A stretch of DNA of 28,082 nt, taken from NCBI GenBank assembly GCA_900540205.1, contig UQER01000031.1, positions 1 through 28,082 of the forward strand, written 5' to 3'. The translations under genes and the position numbers were made by a program. The notes under the pieces are model-generated. The model was not told the DNA's origin. It did not search any database and saw only the letters and a program-made list of their open reading frames with translations. Positions 8,282-16,662 of this stretch are shown here, one piece after another. The stretch is from an uncultured Porphyromonadaceae bacterium (lineage in GTDB: Bacteria; Bacteroidota; Bacteroidia; Bacteroidales; Muribaculaceae). Each line of letters opens with the position of its first letter. Position 1 is the stretch's first letter.

Positions 8282-9040
8282 ATGGACCAGAATTCACCCG
8301 GCAACCGCCCTCTGTTTTCCATCATTACAGTAACGTACAATGCCGCCGACACGCTTCCCGCCACCATTGAAAGCGTGCGCCGGCAGACATGCAATCTGTA
8401 CGAACATCTCATCATCGACGGCGATTCGTCGGACGGCACCATAGAGATTGCCCGCCGCAATCTGCATCCGCTCATGCGTTTCCGTTCGGCCGCCGACCGC
8501 GGCATCTACGACGCCATGAACAAGGGCCTGGCGGAGGCCACAGGCGATTACGTGATTTTCCTCAATGCCGGCGACACATTCCATTCGCCCGATACGCTGC
8601 AACGCATCGCCGACACCATAATGTGCGAGGACTATCCCGGCGTGGTCTACGGCCAGACTGACATAGTTGATGCCGACCGCCGCCGCATCGGTCCGCGCCA
8701 CCTAACCGCACCCGAACAGCTGTCGCTGCAGAGCTTCGCCGACGGCATGGTGGTATGCCATCAGGCTTTTGTAGCACTCAGACAGATCACGTCGCCCTAC
8801 AATCTGAAATTCCGGTTCTCGGCCGATTTCGACTGGTGCATCCGCGTGCTTCAGCATTCGCGCCGCAATGTGCTCATCCCCGAAGTGCTCATCGACTACC
8901 TTAACGAAGGCACCACCACCCGCAACCGGTTCAAATCGCTGCGCGAGCGCTTCAACATCATGTGCTACTATTACGGCGTGCGCAGCACTGTGGCGCGTCA
9001 TTTCAAATTCCTCATGCGCGAACTGCGCCGACACTTCTGA
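8282..9040 (+). CDS. Family 2 glycosyltransferase
   Basis: A 252-residue GT-A fold glycosyltransferase of family GT2, resembling WcaE-like enzymes that transfer a sugar from a nucleotide-sugar to an envelope glycan. The domain starts almost at once with FSIITVTYNAADTLPATIESV. It continues with HLIIDGDSSDGT and then DRGIYDAMNKGLAEATGDYVIFLNAGD, a hallmark of this subfamily. RFSADFDWCIRVL near residue 180 probably carries the acceptor-side acidic residues. I chose the ATG at 8282. The ATG at 8228 adds 18 mostly hydrophobic residues not usual in the family, though it cannot be excluded. No membrane segment is evident. The DUF4286 gene follows after 3 nt. Donor and acceptor are unknown. Confidence 0.87.
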   Translation: MDQNSPGNRPLFSIITVTYNAADTLPATIESVRRQTCNLYEHLIIDGDSSDGTIEIARRNLHPLMRFRSAADRGIYDAMNKGLAEATGDYVIFLNAGDTFHSPDTLQRIADTIMCEDYPGVVYGQTDIVDADRRRIGPRHLTAPEQLSLQSFADGMVVCHQAFVALRQITSPYNLKFRFSADFDWCIRVLQHSRRNVLIPEVLIDYLNEGTTTRNRFKSLRERFNIMCYYYGVRSTVARHFKFLMRELRRHF

Positions 9041-9043
9041 CAC

Positions 9044-9382
9044 ATGCTTATCATCAACACCACGTTTGTCGTACACAACAGCATCGAAGCTGAATTCATA
9101 GACTGGCTGTCGGGCACACTCCTGCCGGCAGCGGCAGCCAGCGGATGTTTCGCCACGCCCACGGTGGCGCGTGTGCTCACCTCTATCGAGCCGGACACAC
9201 TCAGCATAGCTGTTCATTTCCCCGCCATCGACCCGGCGAAAGCCTCGCACTGGCACGAAAACGAAGGACAGGCACTCATGGCCGAACTTCACCGCCGCCG
9301 CGGTCAGCATCTGATGTTCTTCACCACTCCGATGGAAACGGTTGACCTCCCCGTGAAAACGCCCGACACCCATGTGGGATAA
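9044..9382 (+). CDS. DUF4286 family protein
   Basis: A 112-residue protein of the DUF4286 family, small cytoplasmic proteins of unknown function found in Bacteroidota. The typical start MLIINTTFVVHNSIEAEFIDWL and the later RRGQHLMFFTTPMETVDL segment suggest a ferredoxin-like alpha/beta fold. The gene starts 3 nt after the GT2 gene, and its last 11 nt overlap the ruvC start. DUF4286 next to ruvC is, as I recall, a recurrent arrangement in the order, which hints at a conserved co-expression need. No catalytic residues can be named. Confidence 0.82.
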   Translation: MLIINTTFVVHNSIEAEFIDWLSGTLLPAAAASGCFATPTVARVLTSIEPDTLSIAVHFPAIDPAKASHWHENEGQALMAELHRRRGQHLMFFTTPMETVDLPVKTPDTHVG

Positions 9383-9926
9383 AGTGATAATCGGCATCGA
9401 CCCCGGTACGAACGTCATGGGTTACGGCGTGCTCGGCATCCTCCGCGGCAAGCCCTCCGTCGTGGCCATGGGTGTGCTGCGCCTCAACCGCATGGAGGAC
9501 CATTACATGCGTCTGCACCGCATCCACGAGCGCGTGCTCGGGCTTGTGGAGCAATATCTGCCCGACGAGTTCGCCATCGAGGCTCCGTTTTTCGGCAAAA
9601 ATGTGCAATCCATGCTTAAACTCGGACGAGCCCAGGGCGTTGCCATGGCCGCCGCACTCAGCCGCGACGTACCCATCGCCGAATATGAGCCGCGAAAGGT
9701 GAAGATGGCCATTACCGGCAACGGCGCCGCATCGAAGGAACAGGTTCAGGAGATGCTTGTGCGCATCCTGAAAATCCCGCGCGAGAACCTCCTGCCGGAA
9801 CTTGACGCCACCGATGCGCTCGGTGTGGCCCTCTGCCATTTCTACGAATCCTCGCGCCCGTCGCTCCCCGCCGGCCCCAAATCCTGGAAAGAATTCATCG
9901 CCCGCAACCCCGGCCGCGTAAAATAA
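9372..9926 (+). CDS. ruvC: Holliday junction endodeoxyribonuclease RuvC
   Basis: A 184-residue RuvC resolvase that cuts Holliday junctions at symmetrical sites in homologous recombination, working with RuvAB. All four catalytic acidic residues of the RNase H-like fold are visible: Asp10 (IIGIDPGTNVMGYG), Glu70 (FAIEAPFFGKN), and Asp145 and Asp148 (ELDATDALGVALCH). The KMAITGNGAASKEQVQ segment is also typical. The 11-nt overlap with the DUF4286 gene implies translational coupling. The start at 9372 places the first beta strand right after the initiator Met. ruvB lies 8 kb away on the other strand at 18067-19092; ruvA is not in the window. Confidence 0.95.
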   Translation: MWDKVIIGIDPGTNVMGYGVLGILRGKPSVVAMGVLRLNRMEDHYMRLHRIHERVLGLVEQYLPDEFAIEAPFFGKNVQSMLKLGRAQGVAMAAALSRDVPIAEYEPRKVKMAITGNGAASKEQVQEMLVRILKIPRENLLPELDATDALGVALCHFYESSRPSLPAGPKSWKEFIARNPGRVK

Positions 9927-9977
9927 CTACAAACATTATTTAACGTAGCAGTGAAAGATTTTGGCACTGGCAGGAGA

Positions 9978-9985
9978 TAATTTTG
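9978..9985 (+). promoter_or_regulatory. Possible -7 box upstream of the small ORF
   Basis: TAATTTTG matches the -7 consensus about 50 bp before the possible 24-residue ORF. The nearest TTTTG (9959-9963) is only 14 bp upstream, shorter than the usual 19-21 bp, so the promoter call is weak. Confidence 0.3.
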
Positions 9986-10034
9986 CAGGTGAAGACCATG
10001 ATGGTGTTCCTCGAAATCCTAAAATCTTACCGCT

Positions 10035-10109
10035 ATGTCAATTCTAATCATTCTTCTCTGCGTTTTCGCTTGGCTCGGTCAAGCATTGAAAGACGGCGCC
10101 GACATCTGA
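10035..10109 (+). CDS. Possible 24-residue membrane peptide
   Basis: A short reading frame with an ATG and a TGA encodes MSILIILLCVFAWLGQALK followed by DGADI. It is one hydrophobic helix of about 16 residues with a charged tail, a shape typical of small membrane proteins. It lies in the 252-nt gap between ruvC and the acidic hypothetical gene, with a TAnnTTTG box about 50 bp upstream. No homologue is known to me, there is no clear ribosome binding site, and at this length an open frame can occur by chance. Confidence 0.33.
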   Translation: MSILIILLCVFAWLGQALKDGADI

Positions 10110-10178
10110 CGTCATTCATTACATCTTATCCGGTTACAACCCCCTTTATATAAACCAATCTGCCAAACTCTCCGTATC

Positions 10179-10736
10179 ATGTCTTTTTGGAATTTATTAG
10201 GCCAAGCCGCCTTTTTGGAATGGGTATGCAGACTATTCTCCCGCAGATCCCGACATTCCATTCCGCCTGCACCGTTTTGCGCCCCACACACTCCTGCATA
10301 TGACGCACGGATTATGGAACTGGAGCAGGAAATCGCTGAATCAAAGGATGAAATCGCCCGATACCGAAAAATCGCCAAACAAGATAATCAATCCACACCG
10401 TGGAACGGCGACAGCAGCCGTCGTGACCTCAAGGCGATTGCCCGGCAATACGATGACACCGACCCTGATGACCTGCAGGCACACATTGACGATTTGGAGG
10501 ATATGCTTGATGACTATGACATACTGTCAGACGGCTACTCAAACATTGAAAATGAAATAGACCGACTCCAGTCACGCCTCGACATCATGGAGAGTAGGTC
10601 GCATGGAACAAGCTACATTGACCTCATACACCAAAACCCCGATTATTACCTTAACGGAATGGATGCGGACTATGATTCATACGATGATTTTGACCGGGAC
10701 TACGATTGCGACTTGGCTGATGACAGCGATTGGTAA
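10179..10736 (+). CDS. Hypothetical acidic coiled-coil protein
   Basis: A 185-residue protein that I do not recognise. Residues 1-20 (MSFWNLLGQAAFLEWVCRLF) are amphipathic to hydrophobic and may associate with the membrane. A basic Arg/Pro/His-rich stretch follows. Residues of about 43-68 and 95-138 are heptad-like, rich in Glu/Asp/Leu/Ile, and probably coiled coil. The tail after about 158 is strongly acidic with many Asp-Tyr pairs (YDSYDDFDRDYDCD) and ends SDW. Base composition is more AT-rich than the flanking genes. The long uninterrupted frame and distinct domain layout argue that it is real. It faces the polysaccharide operon end 20 bp away, and no terminator is visible between them. 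Confidence 0.7.
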   Translation: MSFWNLLGQAAFLEWVCRLFSRRSRHSIPPAPFCAPHTPAYDARIMELEQEIAESKDEIARYRKIAKQDNQSTPWNGDSSRRDLKAIARQYDDTDPDDLQAHIDDLEDMLDDYDILSDGYSNIENEIDRLQSRLDIMESRSHGTSYIDLIHQNPDYYLNGMDADYDSYDDFDRDYDCDLADDSDW

Positions 10737-10756
10737 AACCGACATCAGAGGATAAA

Positions 10757-11521
10757 TCAGGAGGATGTGCGGTCGGACTGGCGGAGCATGGTGGTGAGCT
10801 TGTAATGGGCTTCGAGCAATGCCCAGATGAAGCCGGGTAGACCGTCGCACACGCCGCCTTTCAGAAAATACGAGCGGAAAAAGCGGCCGAACGGCTTGAC
10901 CAGAAATGCCGGGGCCGAATAATGCCTATAACCTCTGCGGTCAACCTCCTTGGCGGAATAGCGGCTGATTTTCTCAAGCCGTGAGGCTATGGTGTTGCGT
11001 TCGAGATGCACGAACGCAAGCTCTCGCCTGGATGCCGGGATGCTTTCAATCACACCATCAATCTGCGGCTGCGCATGAATCACCGGCGGCCAGAAAATGC
11101 GCTCCTTCCGCGCAAAGCGCGTGAGATAATCGGGATAAAGGCAGTGCATCTCCCTACCCATGAACGAATTGATGCGCGGAATGCGCAATGCTGCCGGAGC
11201 ATCCTCGCGCGCCGCCGTGGCATACAGATAGTCACGCAGTTGCGGCGTCACCAGCTCATCGGCATCCACAACAAGCACCCACGGATGCGAGGCCGCCTCT
11301 ATGGCGGCGTTGCGCGCAGGCTCGCAGATGCCGCAACGCTCAAAATCCACAATCCGTGCGCCATGTGCGGCCGCAATGCGGCGTGTATCGTCGTCGCTGT
11401 GCATATCCACAAGCACAATCTCGTCGAATCCGGCGAGCGACTTCAGCACCTCGTCAAGATGTTCGGCAGCATTATATGTGTTGAGAACAGCGCTTATTTT
11501 CGGTCGGTCGGTATGGGACAT
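10757..11521 (-). CDS. Family 2 glycosyltransferase, WaaE/KdtX-like
   Basis: A 254-residue GT2 enzyme. The domain starts ISAVLNTYNAAEHLDEVLKSL, then EIVLVDMHSDDDTRRIA, CEPARNAAIEAASHPWVLVVDADELVTPQL and the YLTRFARKERIFW segment. This order is typical of the WaaE/KdtX-like group, which adds glucose or a similar sugar to LPS core. The Asp-Ala-Asp in VVDADEL is the expected metal/nucleotide-sugar site. The C-terminal half carries basic and aromatic patches (KPFGRFFRSYFLKGG) that could contact the membrane. It is the last gene of the polysaccharide operon; its first 28 nt overlap the end of the upstream GT4 gene, which suggests translational coupling. The exact sugar is not predictable. Confidence 0.88.
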   Translation of the reverse strand: MSHTDRPKISAVLNTYNAAEHLDEVLKSLAGFDEIVLVDMHSDDDTRRIAAAHGARIVDFERCGICEPARNAAIEAASHPWVLVVDADELVTPQLRDYLYATAAREDAPAALRIPRINSFMGREMHCLYPDYLTRFARKERIFWPPVIHAQPQIDGVIESIPASRRELAFVHLERNTIASRLEKISRYSAKEVDRRGYRHYSAPAFLVKPFGRFFRSYFLKGGVCDGLPGFIWALLEAHYKLTTMLRQSDRTSS

Positions 11522-12699
11522 AGCGATAAAAGCTGATTTACTGATTCGGTTATATCAAACGTGGCGGCACGGCGCAATGCCTGCCCACCCATCTGTGAGC
11601 GCAGCGCCGCTGACCCGGCAACACGGGCGATGGCTTCGGCCAGCGCATCGGCATCTCCCACAGGCACAAGAATTCCGGCGTTGCCGTAATCAAGCACTTC
11701 GGCCGGTCCCGACGGACAGTCGGTGGCCACCACCGGGCGTCCGAGAATCAGAGCCTCGGCAAGCACAAGGCCGAAACCTTCGTATTTCGAGGAATGCACA
11801 AGCGCTTCGGCATTGGCAATCCAGGGAGCTGCATCGGGCTGGAAACCTGCAAAAAAAGTTTTCTCCACCACTCCGAGCGCCTTGGCATGCGCCTCAAGCC
11901 GTTGCCTGTCGCGCCCTTCGCCCACGAGCACAAGCGCCGGGAAATCCTTGCCGCCGTCAGGCTGCGAAGCGAGTGCACGGGCATATGCATCAAGCAGCGT
12001 TGTTATATCCTTCTGGCTCTCTTCAAGCCGCTCAACGGCAACAACATAACGCGCCGGCGCATCCACAGGCAACTTCGCAGCCGCGCGCCGCCGGAATTCA
12101 TCAAAGTTATACCCGTTGTAGATGCGCACGAATTTGGCCGCAAGTTCGGGGAACAGGCGCCGCCCCTCCTCCACCATTGCATTCGATATGAGCGCTACAT
12201 GTGCGTAGGCCTGCATCCCCTCCATCTGCCTGCGCGTGTGCCTCGGCCAGCGGCTCAGGTTTTCGGGAATACTGAAATGATAGAATCCCGTCACCGGAAC
12301 CGGGCTATGCTGAAGCAGGCTGTAGAACGTGCAGTCGAAATCAATCACCATGTCAGCCCGGGCCACGAGGCGGTCCAACCGGCTTCGGGTGGTAAGTTTC
12401 CTGATCGGGTTAAGCACAATCTCGTCGTAAAGCTTCACAGCCACGGGCAGACGGTGCCTGATTTTTTCCTTACGCCAGCGCGTGAGCACCGGATTGTCAA
12501 CGAGATATACTACCTTCACCCCGGCAGGAATGCGCGGCAGATGCACCTCGAGTTCATCCATCTTCACGCCTATGGCAAGCGTCACATCATAGCGGTCGAG
12601 CGGGATGTTGCGCAGATATTCCACCAGGATGGTGTCAATGCCACCGTCAAGGAAACGGCTTATAAGAAAAAGCAGGCGGGGTTTCACGGCGTGTGTCAT
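11494..12699 (-). CDS. Family 4 glycosyltransferase (GT-B fold)
   Basis: A 401-residue retaining GT-B glycosyltransferase of family GT4. The N-terminal acceptor domain starts RLLFLISRFLDGGIDTILVEYL, with the glycine-rich loop of the fold. The C-terminal donor domain has YVVAVERLEESQKDITTLLDA, ALVLVGEGRDRQRLEAHA and the EX7E signature in SKYEGFGLVLAEALILGRPVVA, then DCPSGPAEVL. Its start codon overlaps the stop of the preceding GT2 gene (ATGA at 12699-12696 on the - strand), and its 3' end overlaps the next GT2 by 28 nt. It probably builds a lipid-linked oligosaccharide at the inner membrane, but the sugar and linkage are unknown. Confidence 0.9.
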   Translation of the reverse strand: MTHAVKPRLLFLISRFLDGGIDTILVEYLRNIPLDRYDVTLAIGVKMDELEVHLPRIPAGVKVVYLVDNPVLTRWRKEKIRHRLPVAVKLYDEIVLNPIRKLTTRSRLDRLVARADMVIDFDCTFYSLLQHSPVPVTGFYHFSIPENLSRWPRHTRRQMEGMQAYAHVALISNAMVEEGRRLFPELAAKFVRIYNGYNFDEFRRRAAAKLPVDAPARYVVAVERLEESQKDITTLLDAYARALASQPDGGKDFPALVLVGEGRDRQRLEAHAKALGVVEKTFFAGFQPDAAPWIANAEALVHSSKYEGFGLVLAEALILGRPVVATDCPSGPAEVLDYGNAGILVPVGDADALAEAIARVAGSAALRSQMGGQALRRAATFDITESVNQLLSLCPIPTDRK

Positions 12700-13670
12700 T
12701 TGGGTTGCAGGTGGGTGAAATTCAGATATTTGTCGGCCTCGTAAAGCGTAATGAGCCTGTGTTTACAGCCCGACGCACCTGGGCTGAGCCTGTCGAGGTT
12801 GGCCATTATCTCATCTCGGTGGGTGGCGAGTATCTGCGGAAACTTGCCCAGACGCTTCCATGTGCGCCCGGCAAGCATGGCACGCTGCCACCGGCCAAGG
12901 TCAAGATAATCGGCCACGCGCACCATAACCGGCAGCCCTTCGATGAAATAGATGCCGGACTTTGATGCTCCCGGCGAAACCTTTGCCGTGTGCTGGCGGA
13001 AACGGTTGAGCTTGCGGCGCACCTCCACCGCACCGCCGCGGGTGGCGAGGTTGACCCAGAACAGCCAGTCACCACAGTAGCGCATACGCAGCTGGCAATC
13101 CTCTATCGCCGGAGCCATGCTGCGGCGGAACACCGCCTGCGAGGCATTGTACACATTGGCCGTCCACAACAGTTTTCGCACCATAAGTTCTCGGCCCGTA
13201 TAGACTTCGACATCAGGCTGACCGGGCCAGTAACGGTCCCAGTCCATGTGCGGAATGTTGTTGCCCAAGGCGTCCACCATCAGCGAACCGGCGAATGCAA
13301 GCGCCGCTTCGGGATTAGCCTCCAGCTGAGGCACAAGTGTGGCCAGGAAATCGGGCGTGGCGAAATCGTCGCTTTCGGCGATCCACACATATTCCCCGCG
13401 AGCCAGGGCGAGGCCGCGCTTCCACTGTGCGAATGTGCTTCCGGAGTTCTGCTCGTTGAGCACCACATGGCTCACACGCGGTTCGCTGCGGTAACTCTCT
13501 ATGACCTCCCGGCTGTTGTCGGTGGAACAATCGTCAAGCAGGATAAGCTCTATATTGCCATAGGTCTGCCCCAGGACACTGTCGATGCGTTCACGCAAAA
13601 ATCCGGCATGATTGTAGTTGGGCACAATCACGCTCACCATCCCCTTGATTGTATCGTTCGTAGTGGTCAT
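12696..13670 (-). CDS. Family 2 glycosyltransferase
   Basis: A 324-residue GT2 enzyme. The GT-A domain begins MVSVIVPNYNHAGFLRERIDSVLGQTY, followed by ELILLDDCSTDNSREVIESY, the GEYVWIAESDDFATPDFL metal-site region and RYCGDWLFWVNLA near residue 205. I chose the ATG at 13670. The frame is open up to 13730, but those 20 extra residues do not resemble the family; a start at the later Met of MVSVIVPNYN is also possible. It overlaps the next GT4 gene by 4 nt. The 79-nt gap to the upstream GT4 contains a good internal promoter (13702-13732). Its role is probably transfer of one sugar in the same glycan pathway. Confidence 0.87.
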   Translation of the reverse strand: MTTTNDTIKGMVSVIVPNYNHAGFLRERIDSVLGQTYGNIELILLDDCSTDNSREVIESYRSEPRVSHVVLNEQNSGSTFAQWKRGLALARGEYVWIAESDDFATPDFLATLVPQLEANPEAALAFAGSLMVDALGNNIPHMDWDRYWPGQPDVEVYTGRELMVRKLLWTANVYNASQAVFRRSMAPAIEDCQLRMRYCGDWLFWVNLATRGGAVEVRRKLNRFRQHTAKVSPGASKSGIYFIEGLPVMVRVADYLDLGRWQRAMLAGRTWKRLGKFPQILATHRDEIMANLDRLSPGASGCKHRLITLYEADKYLNFTHLQPK

Positions 13671-13701
13671 AGCATATTTCCGCGCACATCGGTACGTGGC
13701 A

Positions 13702-13732
13702 GTCAAAGTTAACGAATTAATCACAGCCACGC
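13702..13732 (-). promoter_or_regulatory. Internal promoter in the polysaccharide operon
   Basis: On the - strand, TTG (13732-13730), a 20-bp spacer and TAACTTTG (13709-13702) match the consensus. It would start transcripts about 25 nt before the GT2 start at 13670, and so express the last three glycosyltransferases independently of the flippase promoter. Confidence 0.5.
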
Positions 13733-13749
13733 AACAGCCGCGCCGGCTT

Positions 13750-14976
13750 TCATTCGCCGCGCATGGCGGCTATGATGCGGAGCAGACGGGTGACAATCAC
13801 CTTTTCGGAAAAATGCGAGGCGACAAATGCATGTTGCTCGGCGCGCGGGAACGGCGATTCAAGGGCCAGCCGCAGACAATGTGCCACCGACTGGGCCGAA
13901 CCGTAGTCGGCTATATATCCGTTCTCGCCATGCGTCACGATGTCGGGCTGTCCCCCCACGCCGAAAGTCACCGGGGTGGCACCTGCGGCCATCCCTTCCA
14001 TGAGGGTGGCTCCCATTGTCTCGAACCGGGAGGTGGACAGCACCACCGTTGCAGTGGCATAGAGATTCCGTAATTCGTCCGGTGCCATACGCCCCACGTA
14101 GCGGAAAGGGAACCGGAGTGCCTCGAATGCATTCTCGTCCGCCAGTCCCCCGAACAACACCGCCTCCGACCGTGCGGCCAGCTCCGGGTGCTCCTGCGCA
14201 AGCAGATTGAGAGCCTCGATGGCCACCGGGAGCCCCTTTACAGGGTCGTCAAGGCGGGCAGCCCCCATCACTATGCGCAGTTTTCCACAGTCGGAACCCT
14301 CGGCGGGTTCCGTAGTGAACTCCTCAACGGGAAAGGCGTGGCCGAGTACCTCAATATCCATCCCCCGCAGCAATGAACCTTTAAGGCATTGTTCGCGCTG
14401 CCAGCGGCTGACGGCAAGAAATTTGATAGGACAACTGCGGAAAATGTCCATTTTCCGCTCCCAGACGAAACGCGACAAATCGCCCATGCGCCGCTCCCAG
14501 TGGAGCAGCGGACAACGGCCGCAGCCCAGTTCATAGCGGGTGCAGCCGGCCGGCAGATGGCAAATGCCTGTGGCACACCAGAGGTCGTGCATCCACCACA
14601 CCACAGGCTTCTTCATCCTGCATATGCGATCCAGCTGACCAAGCGACAGAAAGCCCTGATTCACCCAGCCCAGCACAATGGCATCAGCCTCGGCAACCCA
14701 AGGGTGCGATGCCACGGCAGCACCAAAGCGGGCAGTCGACACCTTCCACAGGTCGGCCCTGTCGAATCCGTTGCTTGTAAAAATCTCGGCGCGTTCGGCC
14801 ACCTTGGCCAGCTTGCGGCGAAAACTCCCCACCTGAGCTACCCACGCATCGTCGCCATCCTTACGCCCCACGAGCATGCGGGCATCCACACCCGTGCGGC
14901 GCAGAGCCGACGCAAGGCGGTGGGTCACCATTGCGGCGCCTCCGAGAGTGTCGTTGGTGGAGAGGAACAGAATCAT
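13750..14976 (-). CDS. Family 4 glycosyltransferase with Cys-rich HDLW motif
   Basis: A 408-residue GT-B enzyme of family GT4. The N-terminus is ILFLSTNDTLGGAAMVTHRLASAL. About residues 128-160 carry WWMHDLWCATGICHLPAGC and then RYELGCGRCPLL. This Cys pattern is characteristic of a WcaC-like GT4 subfamily and probably binds a metal or forms a structural loop. The donor domain has MGAARLDDPVKGLPVAIEAL and the EX7E motif in SRFETMGATLMEGMAAG, then PVTFGVGGQPDIV. The start codon overlaps the flippase stop as ATGA (14976-14973). It is the second gene of the polysaccharide operon; the sugar is unknown. Confidence 0.9.
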   Translation of the reverse strand: MILFLSTNDTLGGAAMVTHRLASALRRTGVDARMLVGRKDGDDAWVAQVGSFRRKLAKVAERAEIFTSNGFDRADLWKVSTARFGAAVASHPWVAEADAIVLGWVNQGFLSLGQLDRICRMKKPVVWWMHDLWCATGICHLPAGCTRYELGCGRCPLLHWERRMGDLSRFVWERKMDIFRSCPIKFLAVSRWQREQCLKGSLLRGMDIEVLGHAFPVEEFTTEPAEGSDCGKLRIVMGAARLDDPVKGLPVAIEALNLLAQEHPELAARSEAVLFGGLADENAFEALRFPFRYVGRMAPDELRNLYATATVVLSTSRFETMGATLMEGMAAGATPVTFGVGGQPDIVTHGENGYIADYGSAQSVAHCLRLALESPFPRAEQHAFVASHFSEKVIVTRLLRIIAAMRGE

Positions 14977-16454
14977 ACGGCAGCAGGTTTACGTCGGTTT
15001 TTCACCTCGTTCACGAACACCACACCGGCATAAACAGCTAAAAGCAGCACACGTGTGGGGAAATCTATCCAGTTGTTGCCGGTGGTGAGAAGCGTGGCCG
15101 CTCCCCACAGCGCCATTGCGGCCACTGCATAGAGTGCGAGGCGTCCCACCTCATAGGGGATGGGATATTTGACACGGCCCACCAGATAGCTTGCCACCAT
15201 CATGAATCCATAGCAGCAGAAAGCCGCCCAGGCGCAGGCCATATAGCCGAACGTGGGGACAAATGCGATGTTCACACCGAGCGTTACGGCAAGTCCGGCA
15301 AGCGAGAACCATGTGCCCCATATGGTGCGGTCGGTGAGCTTGTACCATAGCGAAAGGTTGAAGAACACGCCGAAGAACAGCTCGGCGAGCATCACAACGG
15401 GCACAACCTTCAGGCCTTCGAAATATGCAGGCGAAATGAAATATTTGAGCACCGGCAGAAAGAACATCACCCCGAGGAAAATGAACATGCCGAAGATCAC
15501 GAACCAGTTCATGGCATCCACATACGCCTGTTCCTTTCCGGCGCCTTTCTCTTTGTTCTGCGCGAAGATAAACGGTTCATAGGCGAAGCGGAAAGCCTGA
15601 ATGAACATCACCATGACGATGGCAATCTTGTAGTTCGCTCCATACACGCCCAGTCCGCTCATGGCTTCCTGACGGTCGGCAATCAGCATGGGGTAGAGAA
15701 TCTTGTCTATGGTCTGGTTCATGATACCGGCGATGCCGATGATCAGGATGGGGAACGAATAGCCCAGCATCTCGCGAAGCAGACGGCCGTTGAAATTGTA
15801 ATTTTCGGCCAGAATTTCCGGCACGAGCATCAGCAGCACGGCAAGCGAACTGATGAGGTTGGCCAGGAAGATGTAGCCTATGCCGAAATCGGGGTCATAA
15901 AACCACGCTATCCACCCCGGAGCCGACTCCCATATGACGGGGCAAAGAAGGATGAAGAAAAGATTCAGCCCTATGTTGATGGCTATGTTGAGCAGCTTCA
16001 GCGTGGCAAACCTTACGGGGCGTTTACGGTAGCGCAGATAGGCGAACGGGATGGCCGTATAGGCATCCACGCCCACGGCCACCACCATCATCCATATGAA
16101 CGACGGATGGTCGGCGCAGTCGAGCCACCGGGCTATCTCGGGCGACAGCAGGCACCCCGCCACAATAAACAGCATCGAGGTGATGCCCAGCGAGAGCAAC
16201 GCCGTGGTGTACACCTGCCCGGGATTGGTCCAGCGGTCATGATTGGCGAACCGGAAAAATCCGGTCTCCATCCCGTAGGTAAGGATGGTCAGAACTAATG
16301 CCACATAGGCATAGATATTTGTCACCACACCGTATTGTGCCGCCGCGAAACAATAGGTGTACATCGGCACGAGGCACCAGTTGAGAAACCGGCCCACAAT
16401 GCTGCTCACACCGTAAATCGCGGTGTCCTTGAAAAGGCTTTTTACTCCGGCCAT
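14973..16454 (-). CDS. Polysaccharide flippase, MOP superfamily (Wzx-like)
   Basis: A 493-residue integral membrane protein with about 12-14 hydrophobic segments from residue 10 to the C-terminus. The N-terminus (KSLFKDTAIYGVSSIVGRFLNWCLVPMYT) is typical of Wzx-type oligosaccharide flippases, which move undecaprenyl-linked units across the inner membrane. It begins an operon with four glycosyltransferase genes downstream, which supports this role. No O-antigen polymerase or ligase is visible, so the product could be an LPS O-unit, an exopolysaccharide or a protein-linked glycan. The gene is preceded by a leader of about 200 nt that contains a 187-bp palindrome. Flippase genes close to ruvB are, as I recall, common in the order. 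Confidence 0.9.
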   Translation of the reverse strand: MAGVKSLFKDTAIYGVSSIVGRFLNWCLVPMYTYCFAAAQYGVVTNIYAYVALVLTILTYGMETGFFRFANHDRWTNPGQVYTTALLSLGITSMLFIVAGCLLSPEIARWLDCADHPSFIWMMVVAVGVDAYTAIPFAYLRYRKRPVRFATLKLLNIAINIGLNLFFILLCPVIWESAPGWIAWFYDPDFGIGYIFLANLISSLAVLLMLVPEILAENYNFNGRLLREMLGYSFPILIIGIAGIMNQTIDKILYPMLIADRQEAMSGLGVYGANYKIAIVMVMFIQAFRFAYEPFIFAQNKEKGAGKEQAYVDAMNWFVIFGMFIFLGVMFFLPVLKYFISPAYFEGLKVVPVVMLAELFFGVFFNLSLWYKLTDRTIWGTWFSLAGLAVTLGVNIAFVPTFGYMACAWAAFCCYGFMMVASYLVGRVKYPIPYEVGRLALYAVAAMALWGAATLLTTGNNWIDFPTRVLLLAVYAGVVFVNEVKNRRKPAAV

Positions 16455-16458
16455 ATCG

Positions 16459-16645
16459 TTAAGTAACTGTTCAAAATTATTTTATATTAACCGGTCTGTT
16501 TATTTCAATGTTTCTTCGGCAAAATTTTTGAATCTTTTCCTCTCTTCATCAGTCGTGTAGCTCACTACACTACCTCTTCAGAGAGAAAAATCTTCTAAAA
16601 ATTTTACTCGAACAAACATCAAAATAATTTCGACCAGTTACTTAA
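16459..16645. repeat. 187-bp imperfect palindrome (MITE-like or structured leader)
   Basis: The outer 25-bp arms 16459-16483 and 16621-16645 are complementary at 23 of 25 positions. Inner arms from about 16508-16554 and 16571-16620 pair imperfectly, with long matched AT-rich blocks. The centre is a 6-bp stem (GTGTAG 16555-16560, CTACAC 16565-16570) with a 4-nt loop. About 24 nt at 16484-16507 are unmatched on the left side only. It sits between the flippase promoter and its start codon, so the - strand transcript would carry it as a large hairpin. A palindromic non-coding insertion of this size resembles a MITE, but no target duplication is certain. Confidence 0.85.
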
Positions 16646-16662
16646 AATCACTTTTGGTTATG

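Noticed and set aside
16459..16645. Invertible phase-variable promoter in the palindrome
   Set aside because: The predicted flippase promoter lies outside the inverted arms, and no invertase gene is nearby, so inversion would not change promoter orientation.
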